Shown here one piece after another: positions 33,922 to 42,999 of a DNA stretch of 64,000 bases. Made by a program: the position numbers and the translations under genes. Numbering within the stretch: the stretch's first letter is position 1; every line of letters starts with the position of its first letter. Below the pieces are notes generated by a model. That model was not told the origin of the DNA. It saw only the letters and a list, made by a program, of their open reading frames with translations, and did no database searches. This DNA is from Owenia fusiformis (Eukaryota; Annelida; Polychaeta; Sabellida; Oweniidae), in the NCBI GenBank assembly GCA_903813345.2, contig CAIIXF020000002.1, positions 14,692,757-14,756,756 on the forward strand, given 5' to 3'.

Positions 33922-34680
33922 CTGGAAGTGTAATAAGATTTGTTTTGAATTTTACTTGGCATGGAGGTTACGTTTACAAGAAAATGTGTACTTTAACGTG
34001 TAGAATTTTGACCCTCCGTGGATAAGTTGTCTCCTTTCTAGTATCCCGATTGAATGTAAAGGCCTTAGAAAAATAGTTAGGACAGTAATCTTTGGGGTAT
34101 TATGACACGTTCATGAACGAGTTCTCTTACAGGCGTGTAGTTTAACCTCCCTTGGTGAACGCACACGTAGACCCAAACCGTAGACACATTTGACAAACAA
34201 GATTTTTTATTTTTACAGAAGTCGAAAATGTCTAACCTTTATATACTATATTTCACTCAAAGAGAAAGTCAAAAATTTTATCTTGAAATAGCCTCATTTA
34301 TGTTACTTAATTCTACTGCACTATCCAATTCCCATAACACAAACTGGCGCCCCTCCCTTCCGCAACTTAAAACAGCAAACATATAAAATCCTTGATACCA
34401 TTAGTCAAAATCGTCAAAGAAGGTGAAATCTCAGTCGGAATAACTTACCTATCAACGACTTGTTTGAAAAATCCACTTCGCATGATAATGCTGCGACAGA
34501 ACTTTGATGCAGCGGCCATAATAATTGGAGTAGAGGGAAGAGTCTTGGTCCTTACGATGTCGACACATCTGAAACAATTGGATGGACCTTATAAAATATA
34601 TCCTGTATTTACACAAACTCTCCACTTACCTTGGGATACAGAGTGAAGGTGGCGTCACCATGGGATACGAATTCTCACAA
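33922..34680. other. H-I intron, first part, nothing recognised
   Basis: A plus-strand open frame (34392-34646) has no recognisable motif. No repeats identified. Confidence 0.4.
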
Positions 34681-34717
34681 GACAAGGAGGAGTAAGCAGT
34701 TATTCAAACTCTATACT

Positions 34718-35000
34718 CCGTTGCCCGGCATGGACCAATTGTTACCAAATTGGTCCACGCCGGGCAACGGTCAATCTCAAACTGTTTTTTTAAACATACA
34801 GCATTTTTTGAAACAGTACTGTACAGCGCTGTAAGAACATTGCGGTACAGCGCTGTTTTCTAAAATAGTACTGTACAGCGCCGTAAAAACAGTACTATAC
34901 AGCGCTGTTCAAAACAGGTGATGTAAGAATAGCACTGTACAGCGCTGTTCGGCGCAGTACTCGAACTGCACTGTTCAATACTGTTTACAGCGCTGTTCAG
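34718..35000. repeat. Palindrome followed by an ACAGCGCTGT minisatellite
   Basis: 34718-34770 is a near-perfect hairpin (CCGTTGCCCGGC with its complement around TTACC). From about 34800 to 34998 the self-complementary word ACAGCGCTGT, often preceded by AGTACTGT, repeats at least eight times with small changes. Each unit is itself a palindrome, so the array can form multiple small hairpins. Confidence 0.82.
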
Positions 35001-35538
35001 CGGATGTTGCGGATTGGGGGTGTACTACTCATATTTTGAAGACTCGAACTGCCAATGAAACTTTAGTTACCATAATATCCGTAATGTACATCTTGTTACC
35101 TGACGCTTGCCAATCTTTGCATTTTGCTATAAATATCTGATTTGAATATCAGGAAATTATACTGTTATCATCTCAAATAATAATCTAAGGATAAAAACAC
35201 GCATCTGTAAAAATAGGAAAGCAATTTTTATCGAGAAAAAATCTTATGAATTTGAGTTTAGTGGAATTTTATCTGAGTGTAAAGAAAACGACCATGGAAT
35301 AAAAACGTTATTCAATGATTTCTCGTGAAATACAGAAAATATTGTGCCCTCGAAAGTTTGTTTTTCAATTAGTAATTGGCGCAAAGGAGGTCTGTTTAAA
35401 ATAAGATATCAATATAGACATTCAAATTAATTAACTCATATTTCATCTAATCTTGCAAATACTATAAAATCTCAAATTCGTTATCATTAAAACTGTCAAC
35501 ATTCACAACAGTATTGTAAACTCTCATATGATAATGAC
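35001..35538. other. H-I intron, exon-proximal part, nothing recognised
   Basis: AT-rich intronic DNA with no open frame of interest on either strand and no repeat recognised. Confidence 0.4.
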
Positions 35539-35681
35539 CTTGGTTCCTGTGGGTCGTTGACTTTGTAACTGGTACCAAGTAATGATTCCTTGTTGGTGTC
35601 CTTCTCTGCCAAGTAATTCCCATTTTTATCCTTCCAGTCATTTTGAATAATGTCATCATAATTCTTGCAAAGGCCATCCAC
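35539..35681 (-). CDS. Exon H: vWD exon 4, cassette 1
   Basis: 143 bases, phase 0 to 2, acceptor TTGTTACTTAG, donor CAAG|GTCATT. It encodes VDGLCKNYDDIIQNDWKDKN, then TNKESLLGTSYKVNDPQEPR. V.GLC.NYD....ND is the hallmark of the vWD C-terminal part; the usual GLCGN reads GLCKN here. Phase 2 at its end pairs with the single-base start of exon I to give arginine. Cassette 2 has the same exon at 23084-23223. Confidence 0.9.
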
Positions 35682-35810
35682 CTAAGTAACAAGAAAAAAT
35701 AATTTAAAGTAAAAAAAATTGTATGTGCCAATCATTTTTGATATCTGCACGTGTACATAAGTGTATCTAATCTAGATATTAGAGAGGTTTCGCTATAACA
35801 TTATGTAAAC

Positions 35811-36017
35811 CTTTTGCATCCACTGTCTTCCCAATGTAACCCATACGTCACCATAACCAGGGGCCGCAGGTCGATTGCTATAAGGATGGACGATGAACTT
35901 TATACTTAGACTGAGTGGCGTACTCTCAAACGTGAGACTGTTGCTTACGACATTGGCAGTGTACCATCGTGCGTTATTATAGGGAAGGGAACTTTGTTTG
36001 ATGTGGTTTCCATTTAC
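35811..36017 (-). CDS. Exon G: vWD exon 3, cassette 1
   Basis: 207 bases, phase 0-0, acceptor ATGATTTAG, donor AAG|GTTTAC. It encodes VNGNHIKQSSLPYNNARWYT, then FESTPLSLSIKFIVHPYSNR and GYGDVWVTLGRQWMQK. This is the V(N/D)G opening and VxV.L..QW end of the vWD core. The unusual donor (GTTT rather than GTAA/GTGA) is also used at the matching exon N of cassette 2, so it is ancestral to the duplication and not a reading error. The intron to exon H is only 129 bases. Confidence 0.9.
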
Positions 36018-36135
36018 CTAAATCATATTCAGATAACCTAACATGTACCAATGATTTGAACAAGGACATCAAAAGTGCAACGTCATCATCATATCAACAT
36101 GGAGACCGACGAGTCTTGAAAGTCGATAACAGTAC

Positions 36136-36240
36136 AATAACGTCATTTCGAAGGGAAGTATAGTGAAATATTGGACCAAGGGCCGAAGGCCCAAGGTCCA
36201 ATATTTCACTATATTGCCCGCAGAAATGACGCCATTAGTA
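36136..36240. repeat. Fold-back palindrome with CCTTCGG apex
   Basis: The arms ATAGTGAAATATTGGACC and GGTCCAATATTTCACTAT flank GGGCCGAAGGCCC. Outer complements AACGTCATTTC and GAAATGACG extend it to about 105 bp. The apex on the minus strand is C(TTCG)G. It lies in the F-G intron, just before the TTAA element pair. Confidence 0.8.
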
Positions 36241-36256
36241 TTATTACCACCGTTAA

Positions 36257-36725
36257 GGTATGAGTACCGTAATCCAACACCGAATTCGAAAATTCATAAC
36301 AATACTTTGCACATATGGCGTTCGTGACCAACTATAAAACGCTTACCCCCAATAGTGTTATATATCAAAATGTACCTGTTCATATAGGGGTTCGATTGAT
36401 CTACATCAAATTATAGGGAGTCAGGTTACTTTTTGAGATATCAGCGTCCATTTATTGTGACTCGCGTTTGCTACCACTTCCTCAATTCTGATATGATGGG
36501 CAAACGCGTAGTAAACATGCTCACGTCGGAACTATTTTTGACCTACATCGCTATTTTCGTAATTCAAATGAAAGTTGAACTCCTCCTCTTTATTTTGATA
36601 CCAAATAGTGGCATACTAGGTACCCTAGAAGCCAACTATGGCGTTATTCAGAACAAAACCACAAGTTTTTAAATGGACTATATAGGGGTCATACCTTTTG
36701 GCGGATGGATATGGAACCTCATACC
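36257..36725. mobile_element. 469-bp TTAA-flanked MITE, copy 1
   Basis: The inverted ends GGTATGAG and CTCATACC are flanked by TTAA (36253-36256, 36726-36729), the target of piggyBac-type elements. A 79-codon open frame (36433-36672) has no recognised motif. Copy 2 lies exactly 1260 bases further and shows about two substitutions, so both are very young or homogenised. Confidence 0.82.
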
Positions 36726-36729
36726 TTAA

Positions 36730-37512
36730 TGTGTTATGACATCACACTGATTTTTGTCTCTGCAACTTTTTTTGGCAGAAAATATCATTTCTAGTTCAAA
36801 AATGCATAAAAACGTCGGAACTGGCTGAATATGTGAAATATTTATCCATTTAGGCTAGAAAGGGTTAATTTGCCCTACCCCAAATACGTCTAAATATGCT
36901 GGTCTAACTTTGCCACTGTGACGTCACAAATCTAACCTGACTATCTCTGAGTTTATTGAAGAAAATGATACGTCTGACAAACAGCTTTCATTCCCTATAT
37001 GACACACCTTCTACTAAGAGTTGCATCATTGACTAAATCTAAGACAAAGGGCCTGTGTCCCGAGGATTTTGACTGAAATTTGGCCATTTTCGCCCAAATC
37101 TAACTAAATTGCAGTTTCCCTCACACCTGTATTTTGAAATAAATATTGCTACAATGTAGCAATTTGAAAATCACACATGCTTACTGTTTCTGTCCACCTG
37201 ACACGTGTATCTAGCCTGTAAAAATGAAAAATCGCTACATTGTAGCAATTTCACTGAGATATGGGCCCTGAAAATCATGTAATTTTAGCAAAAAATGAAG
37301 AAATAACCTGCAATTTTGACGGAATTTCAGAAGGCTTTCTTTCATTCCAGACCCTCCACGGGCCTCTTATGACCATTCTAATACTCACAGAATGGTTGAA
37401 AGTGATTTCAAATCATTGTTTGCCCTACGCAGAACGAAAAAATCGATTCTGTTCTCAAAATCTGCTAGAATATTGGTCTCTGGCCAACTAGCAGACAATT
37501 TTATGCCTCATA
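36730..37512. other. 783-bp segment between the two TTAA MITE copies
   Basis: No ORF with motifs. The complement pair GCTACAATGTAGC / GCTACATTGTAGC recurs at 37149 and 37232. It has no match elsewhere in the window. It may be cargo of a composite unit or simply intron. Confidence 0.5.
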
Positions 37513-37516
37513 TTAA

Positions 37517-37985
37517 GGTATGAGTACCGTAATCCAACACCGAATTCGAAAATTCATAACAATACTTTGCACATATGGCGTTCGTGACCAACTATAAAAC
37601 GCTTACCCCCCATAGTGTTATATATCAAAATGTACCTGTTCATATAGGGGTTCGATTGATCTACATCAAATTATAGGGAGTCAGGTTACTTTTTGAGATA
37701 TCAGCGTCCATTTATTGTGACTCGCGTTTGCTACCACTTCCTCAATTCTGATATGATGGGCAAACGCGTAGTAAACATGCTCACGTCGGAACTATTTTTG
37801 ACCTACATCGCTATTCTCGTAATTCAAATGAAAGTTGAACTCCTCCTCTTTATTTTGATACCAAATAGTGGCATACTAGGTACCCTAGAAGCCAACTATG
37901 GCGTTATTCAGAACAAAACCACAAGTTTTTAAATGGACTATATAGGGGTCATACCTTTTGGCGGATGGATATGGAACCTCATACC
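37517..37985. mobile_element. 469-bp TTAA-flanked MITE, copy 2
   Basis: Same ends and length as copy 1, flanked by TTAA (37513-37516, 37986-37989). Only two differences were noticed by eye (around 37611 and 37816). Same orientation as copy 1. The outer flanks of the two copies differ, so this is not a simple duplication of a larger block. Confidence 0.82.
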
Positions 37986-38283
37986 TTAATGACCAGGACT
38001 GAAACAGCAAGAAAATCTTACGCACTGAACGATATCTAGTTTTCCGGGGAAAATTGCCGGTCGAGAATTGTATTGACCACCACTAACGTCACATATTGCT
38101 CAGGTCGATATCGTAAAATGAATGCCTTCTAAACTTGCACTAAAACCCCTAGAACTGGCCCGGCAATGTAATATGTTTCCAACCGTGTACTGTTGATTTT
38201 ATCCGTGTTGATTTTCGCTCAGCTATATTTCCAGTACCATCTCAATACCCCCTATAACGGTCTCATTACATCACTATGCTTAC

Positions 38284-38400
38284 TTTAATTCTTTTCAGTC
38301 CTGGGCCATCAAGTATCACTACATCCCCTGCAATGTGAATTTCTACGTATTGTGTTACAGATGTCCCTGTGAGTTTCCACTTGCGATTTTTCACAAAGAC
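38284..38400 (-). CDS. Exon F: vWD exon 2, cassette 1
   Basis: A 117-base phase 0-0 exon after TTTATAG, donor AAA|GTAAGC. It encodes VFVKNRKWKLTGTSVTQYVE, then IHIAGDVVILDGPGLKRIK. This continues the beta-sheet core of the vWD domain (F.V.....  ..VTQYVEI.. G..I.L). It is the same length as exon T of cassette 3 and closely similar to it (VFVKN, TQYVE, LDGPG.KR shared). Confidence 0.92.
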
Positions 38401-38834
38401 CTATAAATTATGATTAGCGCGATAAGCATTGCAAATATAAGAAATAGTTTTTAAATAAAATAGGTTTACAAAATTAACAATACGCCATTCATTATTTAGG
38501 TGATAAAGAATCGAAAAAATATGTAAATATTCTACGTATTTTGTTTTCATTAGCATTTTTTGACCACCTTAACTACCTCTTTTCATGTTTTGGATACTTT
38601 CTTTTGATATTGAGGATTTGACTATTTTTCTTATTTTATTATGTAGATGTTTATGATATTTGATAAATCTGAACCAAGATATAACACAAAAGTGGGTAAA
38701 TTACTTATGAATCCTATAGTATGGTTGTAATACTCATCAACAAAGTTATTCCCTCGTTAATGTATCGAAAACAAAATCCATAGGATGATAATGAAGAAAA
38801 GCTGAGAGAAGATGTAAAACTGATAAACAAATAC

Positions 38835-38989
38835 CCTGAAAAATCCCTGAGTAATGTCTTCTACTAGTGTGTATTTACAGACACCTTGGAAGTCGTACTT
38901 CAGGCCATCAAATGTGGAATGATGGACGTCACCATATCCCCAACATCGTTTAGGTTTTAATGATATTCTCTCGTCATTCTTTTGATCAT
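38835..38989 (-). CDS. Exon E: vWD exon 1, cassette 1
   Basis: Bounded by the pyrimidine-rich acceptor CCCTTGAACAG and donor AGG|GTATTT; 155 bases, phase 1 to 0. It encodes ERISLKPKRCWGYGDVHHST, then [19 protein letters not shown] and ITQGFFR. GDVHxxTFDGLxYxFQGxCxYxL is the diagnostic start of a von Willebrand factor type D domain, carrying the first two domain cysteines. Unlike the equivalent exons L and S, the linker before it has no RKKR. A dispersed repeat abuts its upstream intron side (38995 onward). Confidence 0.92.
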
Positions 38990-38994
38990 CTGTT

Positions 38995-39260
38995 CAAGGG
39001 AAAGGAGTGGTATCGATATAGTGAACTTTTTGAACACGCGTTTCTCTTAAACCAGTGGTCAAAACATTTTGAAAATTGTACACATCGTCGATTTAATGGT
39101 CATCTTTTGGATGGTAACATTATAATTGAATTATATATATATACCTTTCTCTATATTGTTTTAGAAAACGCATCAGACACTTCTTTCGTTCTCATATGTT
39201 CGGAATGAAATGAAACATCTATCCGAACCTCATTGGAACAAAACGACATAAACACAATAG
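38995..39260. repeat. Dispersed repeat R2, copy 3, truncated by the AAGCG element
   Basis: It matches 31550-31800 (TATCGATATRG.GAACTTTTTG, CGCGTTTCTCTTAAACCAGT, CATCTATCCGAACCTCATTG). It ends at 39258, where the AAGCG repeat material begins. It abuts exon E at its left end; the shared text starts just inside the intron. Confidence 0.65.
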
Positions 39261-39303
39261 CCGCTTTAAAGCGCCATCAAAGCGCCGTTGGTGTGAACGT
39301 ACC
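39259..39303. mobile_element. Truncated end of an AAGCG-word element
   Basis: About 43 bases, GCCGCTTTAAAGCGCCATCA and onward to GTGTGAACGTA, equal the right end of the full elements. It directly precedes a full copy, so it is likely what remains of a tandem neighbour. Confidence 0.7.
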
Positions 39304-39306
39304 ATA

Positions 39307-40530
39307 AGCTACGTTCACACCAACGACGCTTTGATGGCGCTTTAAAGTTGCTTGTAAAGCGGCACCAAAGCGTAACAAAGCTTGATTAAAGCGTCGGGGT
39401 CGTAATAGGTCGTAGAAAAGCTTGGAGTAAAGCGGGATATTCGTCAAGAGCGCCAAACATTTTTAAAGCTACTTTCACACCAATGGCGAATGACACGCTT
39501 TAAATCGGCGAGCAAAGCGCTGTCATTTATGTTTACTTTTCCCAAAAATATCACGATCTCCTAAGTAATGTTACGCTCTGATAAGCTCTGATACGCTCTG
39601 ATTTCCCGACTTGTTACGGTTCCTCACGCTATGATCCCGCTTCGACCAGGCTTTGTTACGCTTAAAATCACGCTTTGATAAGCTTTGGTAAGCATTATTA
39701 TACTTTGATGCGATTATGACGCTTTAATCAGGCTCTGATACGATTGCCAAGCTCTGTTGTGCATTTTCGAGATCGCCTTTATCATGACGCTTTTGATCAA
39801 ATGGCTGTATAAAGATGCAGTAAATCCATAAAACCATTGCATCTGTGACTCGAGAAAACGATGGCAGAACAACAAGATCCAGAATTTCCAGATGGACCAG
39901 ATCATGACCTATCTGAAGAAGATATGATGTTTGTCGCACGGCGTGAAAGAGCGTGAGAAAGCGTGAGGAAGCTTGTCAAGCGTAACAAAGCTTAACAAAG
40001 TGTTTCAATCCTTGATTAAAGCGTCTCAATTCGTTAAAAAGCTTGAGAGTCCTTCATGAAAGCGTAACAAAGAGTGTCAAATATTGATAAAAGCGTCTGA
40101 CCTCGTGTCAGATCTTCATGACAGATCGTAGCAAAGCTTGAGACATCTAAACGAAGCGTGTCAAGTGGTAACAGACCGTGAAGAGACTGGGGTCCCCGCT
40201 TCGAACCAAGCTCTGTTAAGCTTTCCTACGCTTTGGGTCAAGCTTTGCTGAGCTTTGTTACGGTTTGTTAAGCTTTATTACGCTCTCGGCGCTTTAATCA
40301 ATTCGTAACGGAGCGCCCAAAATTTTTAAACAGTTTAAAAAAGTTGGGCGCTCTTGCCGAGCATCCCGCTTTACTTCGAGCTTTTCTACGACGTATTACG
40401 ATCCCGACGCTTTAATCAAGCTTTGTTACGCTTTGGTGCCGCTTTACAAGTCCCTTTAAAGCGCCATGCTTTGGTGCCGCTTTGCTCGCCGATTTAAAGC
40501 GTGGCATTCGCCGTCGGTGTGAACGTAGCT
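39307..40530. mobile_element. 1.22-kb AAGCG-word element, PIF/Harbinger-like, copy 1
   Basis: The inverted ends AGCTACGTTCACACCAACG are flanked by ATA and TTT, an imperfect version of the TTA target seen for copies 2 and 3. Nearly the whole length consists of AAGCG/CGCTT words joined to TAACA or TTGTTA, in opposite orientation in the two halves. The centre holds a short reading frame (39861-39956). It is about 1.2 kb, like the other copies, and lies in the D-E intron. A 3-bp TTA-like target fits the PIF/Harbinger superfamily. Confidence 0.8.
39861..39956 (+). CDS. 31-codon frame at the centre of the AAGCG element
   Basis: ATG-initiated frame reading MAEQQDPEFPDGPDHDLSEE, then DMMFVARRERA and stop. 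The acidic stretch followed by RRER looks like the start of a real protein, not of the word repeat. Counterparts on the minus strand in copies 2 (about 55915-56000) and 3 (about 57125-57215) keep QDPEF, DHDLSEEDMM in part, with losses. The likely source is the N-terminal exon of the transposase or partner protein of an autonomous relative; no such relative is in the window, and expression is unproven. Confidence 0.5.
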   Translation: MAEQQDPEFPDGPDHDLSEEDMMFVARRERA

Positions 40531-40663
40531 TTTGAGACCTATACTACAAGTTCACTTTGAACCAGACGCAATATTATTATTGACAACAGTGCAATTACAG
40601 TGTATGATTAATCCGTTGATTTCTCAATACAGATGGTCTTATCTTGATATCGAGGGGACTAAC

Positions 40664-40906
40664 CTTTTTCGTGTTTTGGAGTTGTAGAATTTGCCTGTAA
40701 ATACAAGCTAGAGTGGTTCACACAATCTCCTCCGATGCATTTCCTAATGGCGTATTCCATACTTGGACCAACACAGTCGTTTCCATTGTTTTGTGGAGGA
40801 TGCTTTTTTCTGTATCTAAGACAGAACTGAGAGCAGGATTGATCACAAGAGGTACACAGCGTTTCATTACTCCATGGACCCCAGGTACAAATCTCAGAAT
40901 CCGATT
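40664..40906 (-). CDS. Exon D: TSP1-like domain, first copy
   Basis: A symmetric 1-1 exon of 243 bases (81 codons), bounded by CTGTTTAG and donor AAAG|GTTAGT. It encodes EICTWGPWSNETLCTSCDQ, then SCSQFCLRYRKK, NGNDCVGPSMEYAIRKCIGG and DCVNHSSLYLQ. The WGPWS start, the CTSCDQ.C segment, the basic YRKK stretch and the ending C.GG.C are typical of a divergent thrombospondin type 1 repeat with eight cysteines. It is longer than the other two copies by a C-terminal tail (QANSTTPKHEK) and lacks the RKKR linker that follows them. It sits just before the first vWD exon. Confidence 0.88.
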
Positions 40907-41266
40907 CTAAACAGAATCATTAAAATTTTGTACTAAAAGACAACCGACAAATATCATATTTATTTAACTTTCGCAAACAAAGGAAACAGATTAAGAAATA
41001 CTCCTATAAACGTGAACGCACTAGCAACTAGACATGGAGTGTAGTATAAGAATCTGTGAATCCTCTTAGTTGACCCACATACGTTCTTGACTTGTCTTAA
41101 TGGTGATAACAAGGAACATGAGACCTGCGCTCTCTAAAAGGTCATCAAAGGTCAGCAAAGGTAAGATTTGAAGCTTTTGTTATTTTGAAGATTTGTTCTT
41201 TTACCCTATGTTAAACTAGAATCATTTCTTTTGAATATTATCCATTGCGAAAAGTGCTTCTCTTAC

Positions 41267-41467
41267 CATCACTACAGCCGCATTTGTTGTGATTGAACAC
41301 TTTGTAGACTTGACCTTTGGGACACAGGTGCGCTACATTTTCTCCATCGGGGATATTCTGACTCGAATAAGCTTGTCCACCTTGGGTTCTATACCAGGTA
41401 CTGTTGATACAACATACGCGTGCTGGACTGCCTCCGTACTCGGGATCAGATGTAGGCGGGCAAACAT
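41267..41467 (-). CDS. Exon C: CC-containing cysteine-rich exon, possibly galaxin-like
   Basis: This 201-base symmetric phase 1-1 exon starts after TTATTCTTAG and ends at donor GATG|GTAAGA. Translation: DVCPPTSDPEYGGSPARVCC, then INSTWYRTQGGQAYSS, a spacer, and HLCPKGQVYKVFNHNKCGC. A vicinal CC, a W-Y pair, then C-x-G-x-x-Y and a final C-x-C recall galaxin-type repeats (CC.G..Y), but one copy is too little to be sure. Phase 1 on both sides makes it exchangeable with the TSP1 and TIL exons of the same gene. Confidence 0.72.
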
Positions 41468-41720
41468 CTAAGAATAAGCAATGATTTCAACAAAAATAAT
41501 GCATCGGATTAATGTTGCCGAACCTAATTCCACCGGATGAGACTCAAACAATTAAGTGTTCGCATGTTGAGGTTTTCAGTAATCGATACAGGGAAAAACC
41601 TCATATTTTGTTTGTTTCTAAAATACTTGGTCAAATCAGGTCAAATCGACAAAGTTCATCAAACCAGCCAAGAATGAATTATTGGTTATGCCAACTTCCA
41701 AAGGTCTGTCGGGAACTTAC

Positions 41721-41823
41721 CTGGCCTTTTACTACATTTTGCTATACATGTTTTAAATTCCATCTTGGATCTTGCTGCTTTTCCAATACATTGCTTCCAA
41801 CAATTTGAATTCACATTCGCTCC
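41721..41823 (-). CDS. Exon B: small cysteine-rich exon
   Basis: This 103-base exon starts after TTTAATTTAG and ends at the strong donor CAG|GTAAGT (phase 0 to 1). It encodes GANVNSNCWKQC, then IGKAARSKMEFKTCIAKCSKRP. The four cysteines are arranged as two C-x3-C pairs separated by 13 residues, which suggests a small two-disulfide helical hairpin. Together with exon A it forms an eight- or nine-cysteine block ahead of the first recognisable domain. No family was recognised. Plus-strand open reading in this region is the antisense shadow of this exon. Confidence 0.65.
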
Positions 41824-42842
41824 CTAAATTAAAAGACTTGTACTATTATATAATATGCAACGAGTAGACTTCTCATAAGACGCCTAATCAATTCAATTAG
41901 TCATGGGCTTTCAACTGAAAGCCCATGAATTAGACAAGAACCAGAAAGTTTAAAGGGTTCAGATAAGCTTCTCGTATAAAAACAATACGGCGGCTCCAGG
42001 CGAGTCAACTGGATTTTTAAGAAATAAGGGGAGTTTTGTAAGATCCAGTATATTGAAATTGTCTTGGAGATAAAGTAATCCATTTATAATGATTCTGAAA
42101 ACATTATTGAGAGAGTGATTGTTCAAAGAATGCATGTACAAGAACCAATATTAATCCTTGTATTATAACTGCTTTGTTTCATTTTTAAGATATTTTATAA
42201 GCTAAAAATGTTACTATTCGTTAGGGCTGTTTCACTAATAGTCGCAAATCATAGCGTAGTGATTTGATTCTCCGGGATCTTGTGGTCATTCGGTACTCGC
42301 GAGGTTCCTTGGAGAAAATTTGTCACTTAATTCAAAGAGGCTATCAAAAATAAAGAAAAGTAAGTCATTGGAGGTAAAAAGTGCAAATCTCTTAAAATGT
42401 CATGAAAAAACGAGAATTGGCGAGATTTCAAAGCTATTTAGAAACTCATCTCTTGACCACCACCTTCTCAGCTATGTCTCATAGGTGAAATGATATATTA
42501 TTTGGTTTACCTGTGCATTAGTATTATAGGTAGTCTTTGTATGGCGCACAAGTACATTTTACTTTTTTACTTTAAATTATTTTTACTGTGTGATTATTAT
42601 GCACTCTCGGACCTAGGGTGTCAAGGTCACAGGCAATGTATGCATGTTCGATTGAATTTCAATAAAATAAAAAGATAAATAAAAAATGAATAAATAAATG
42701 AAAATTAAAGGATTGTACGGGAAACATCGGCTTGCCTTTTACATTATCTTTAATCATTGCTGACACTACAAGGAAAGCATTAAACCAAATGACTGAGTGG
42801 AGCCATCACAGTTATTCAATATCGGAAGTAAAGTGTACCAAC
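41824..42842. other. A-B intron
   Basis: 42327-42463 matches 58889-59025 (AAAAATAAAGAAAAGTAAGT, GGTAAAAAGTGCAAATCT), a dispersed repeat. The rest is AT-rich with nothing recognised. Open frames at 41901-42141 are not exon-like. Confidence 0.5.
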
Positions 42843-42990
42843 CTTTGGAATAGTACACCAATTTTTGAAACATCGATGTCCTTCAGCCTTACATTTCCTG
42901 ACATATAAAACGCAATCCTTATAAAACGCTGCCTCTAATTGATAATCTGGAAGTACATGTATTAAAGGCTCACTAATTTTGCAAAACATA
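42843..42990 (-). CDS. Exon A: N-proximal cysteine-rich exon
   Basis: The minus-strand frame reads EPLIHVLPDYQLEAAFYKDC, then VLYVRKCKAEGHRCFKNWC and TIPK, followed by a donor AAG|GTTGGT (phase 0). It has four closely spaced cysteines (C..7..C..6..C..4..C) plus one near the 5' side. The downstream donor matches the phase-0 acceptor of exon B. The upper boundary is approximate: AG acceptors are possible about 10-25 bases apart (around 42970-42990). The exon has no recognisable family; it is treated as part of the vWD/TSP1 gene because strand, phase and proximity fit. The preceding exon, presumably nearer the signal peptide, was not found. Confidence 0.55.
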
Positions 42991-42999
42991 TAAACTAAA

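Larger units (their letters stand above)
5183..42990 (-). other. Locus: multi-exon gene for a repeated vWD / C8-like / TIL / TSP1 extracellular protein
   Basis: Twenty exons on one strand join in frame across 19 splice junctions. The domain order is Cys-rich region, TSP1, then vWD(4 exons)-C8-TIL-TSP1 twice, and the start of a third vWD. vWD-C8-TIL assemblies are known from von Willebrand factor, gel-forming mucins, zonadhesin, IgGFc-binding protein and SCO-spondin; SCO-spondin also adds TSP1 domains. All of these are secreted or extracellular. The tandem cassette, the shortened C8 and the RKKR linkers make assignment to any one of them unsafe, so no symbol is given. The 5' end (signal peptide) and 3' end lie outside what could be read. 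Introns range from 129 bases to 11.7 kb, the long ones swollen by transposons. Confidence 0.88.

Noticed and set aside
36257-37985. The two identical 469-bp direct repeats as long terminal repeats of one element
   Set aside because: Each copy has its own GGTATGAG/CTCATACC inverted ends and TTAA pair, and nothing gag- or pol-like was seen between them; paired MITEs fit better.
41289-41808. Plus-strand ORFs over 41.3-41.8 kb
   Set aside because: Antisense to exons B and C, which have cysteine-rich content, splice signals and matching phases.
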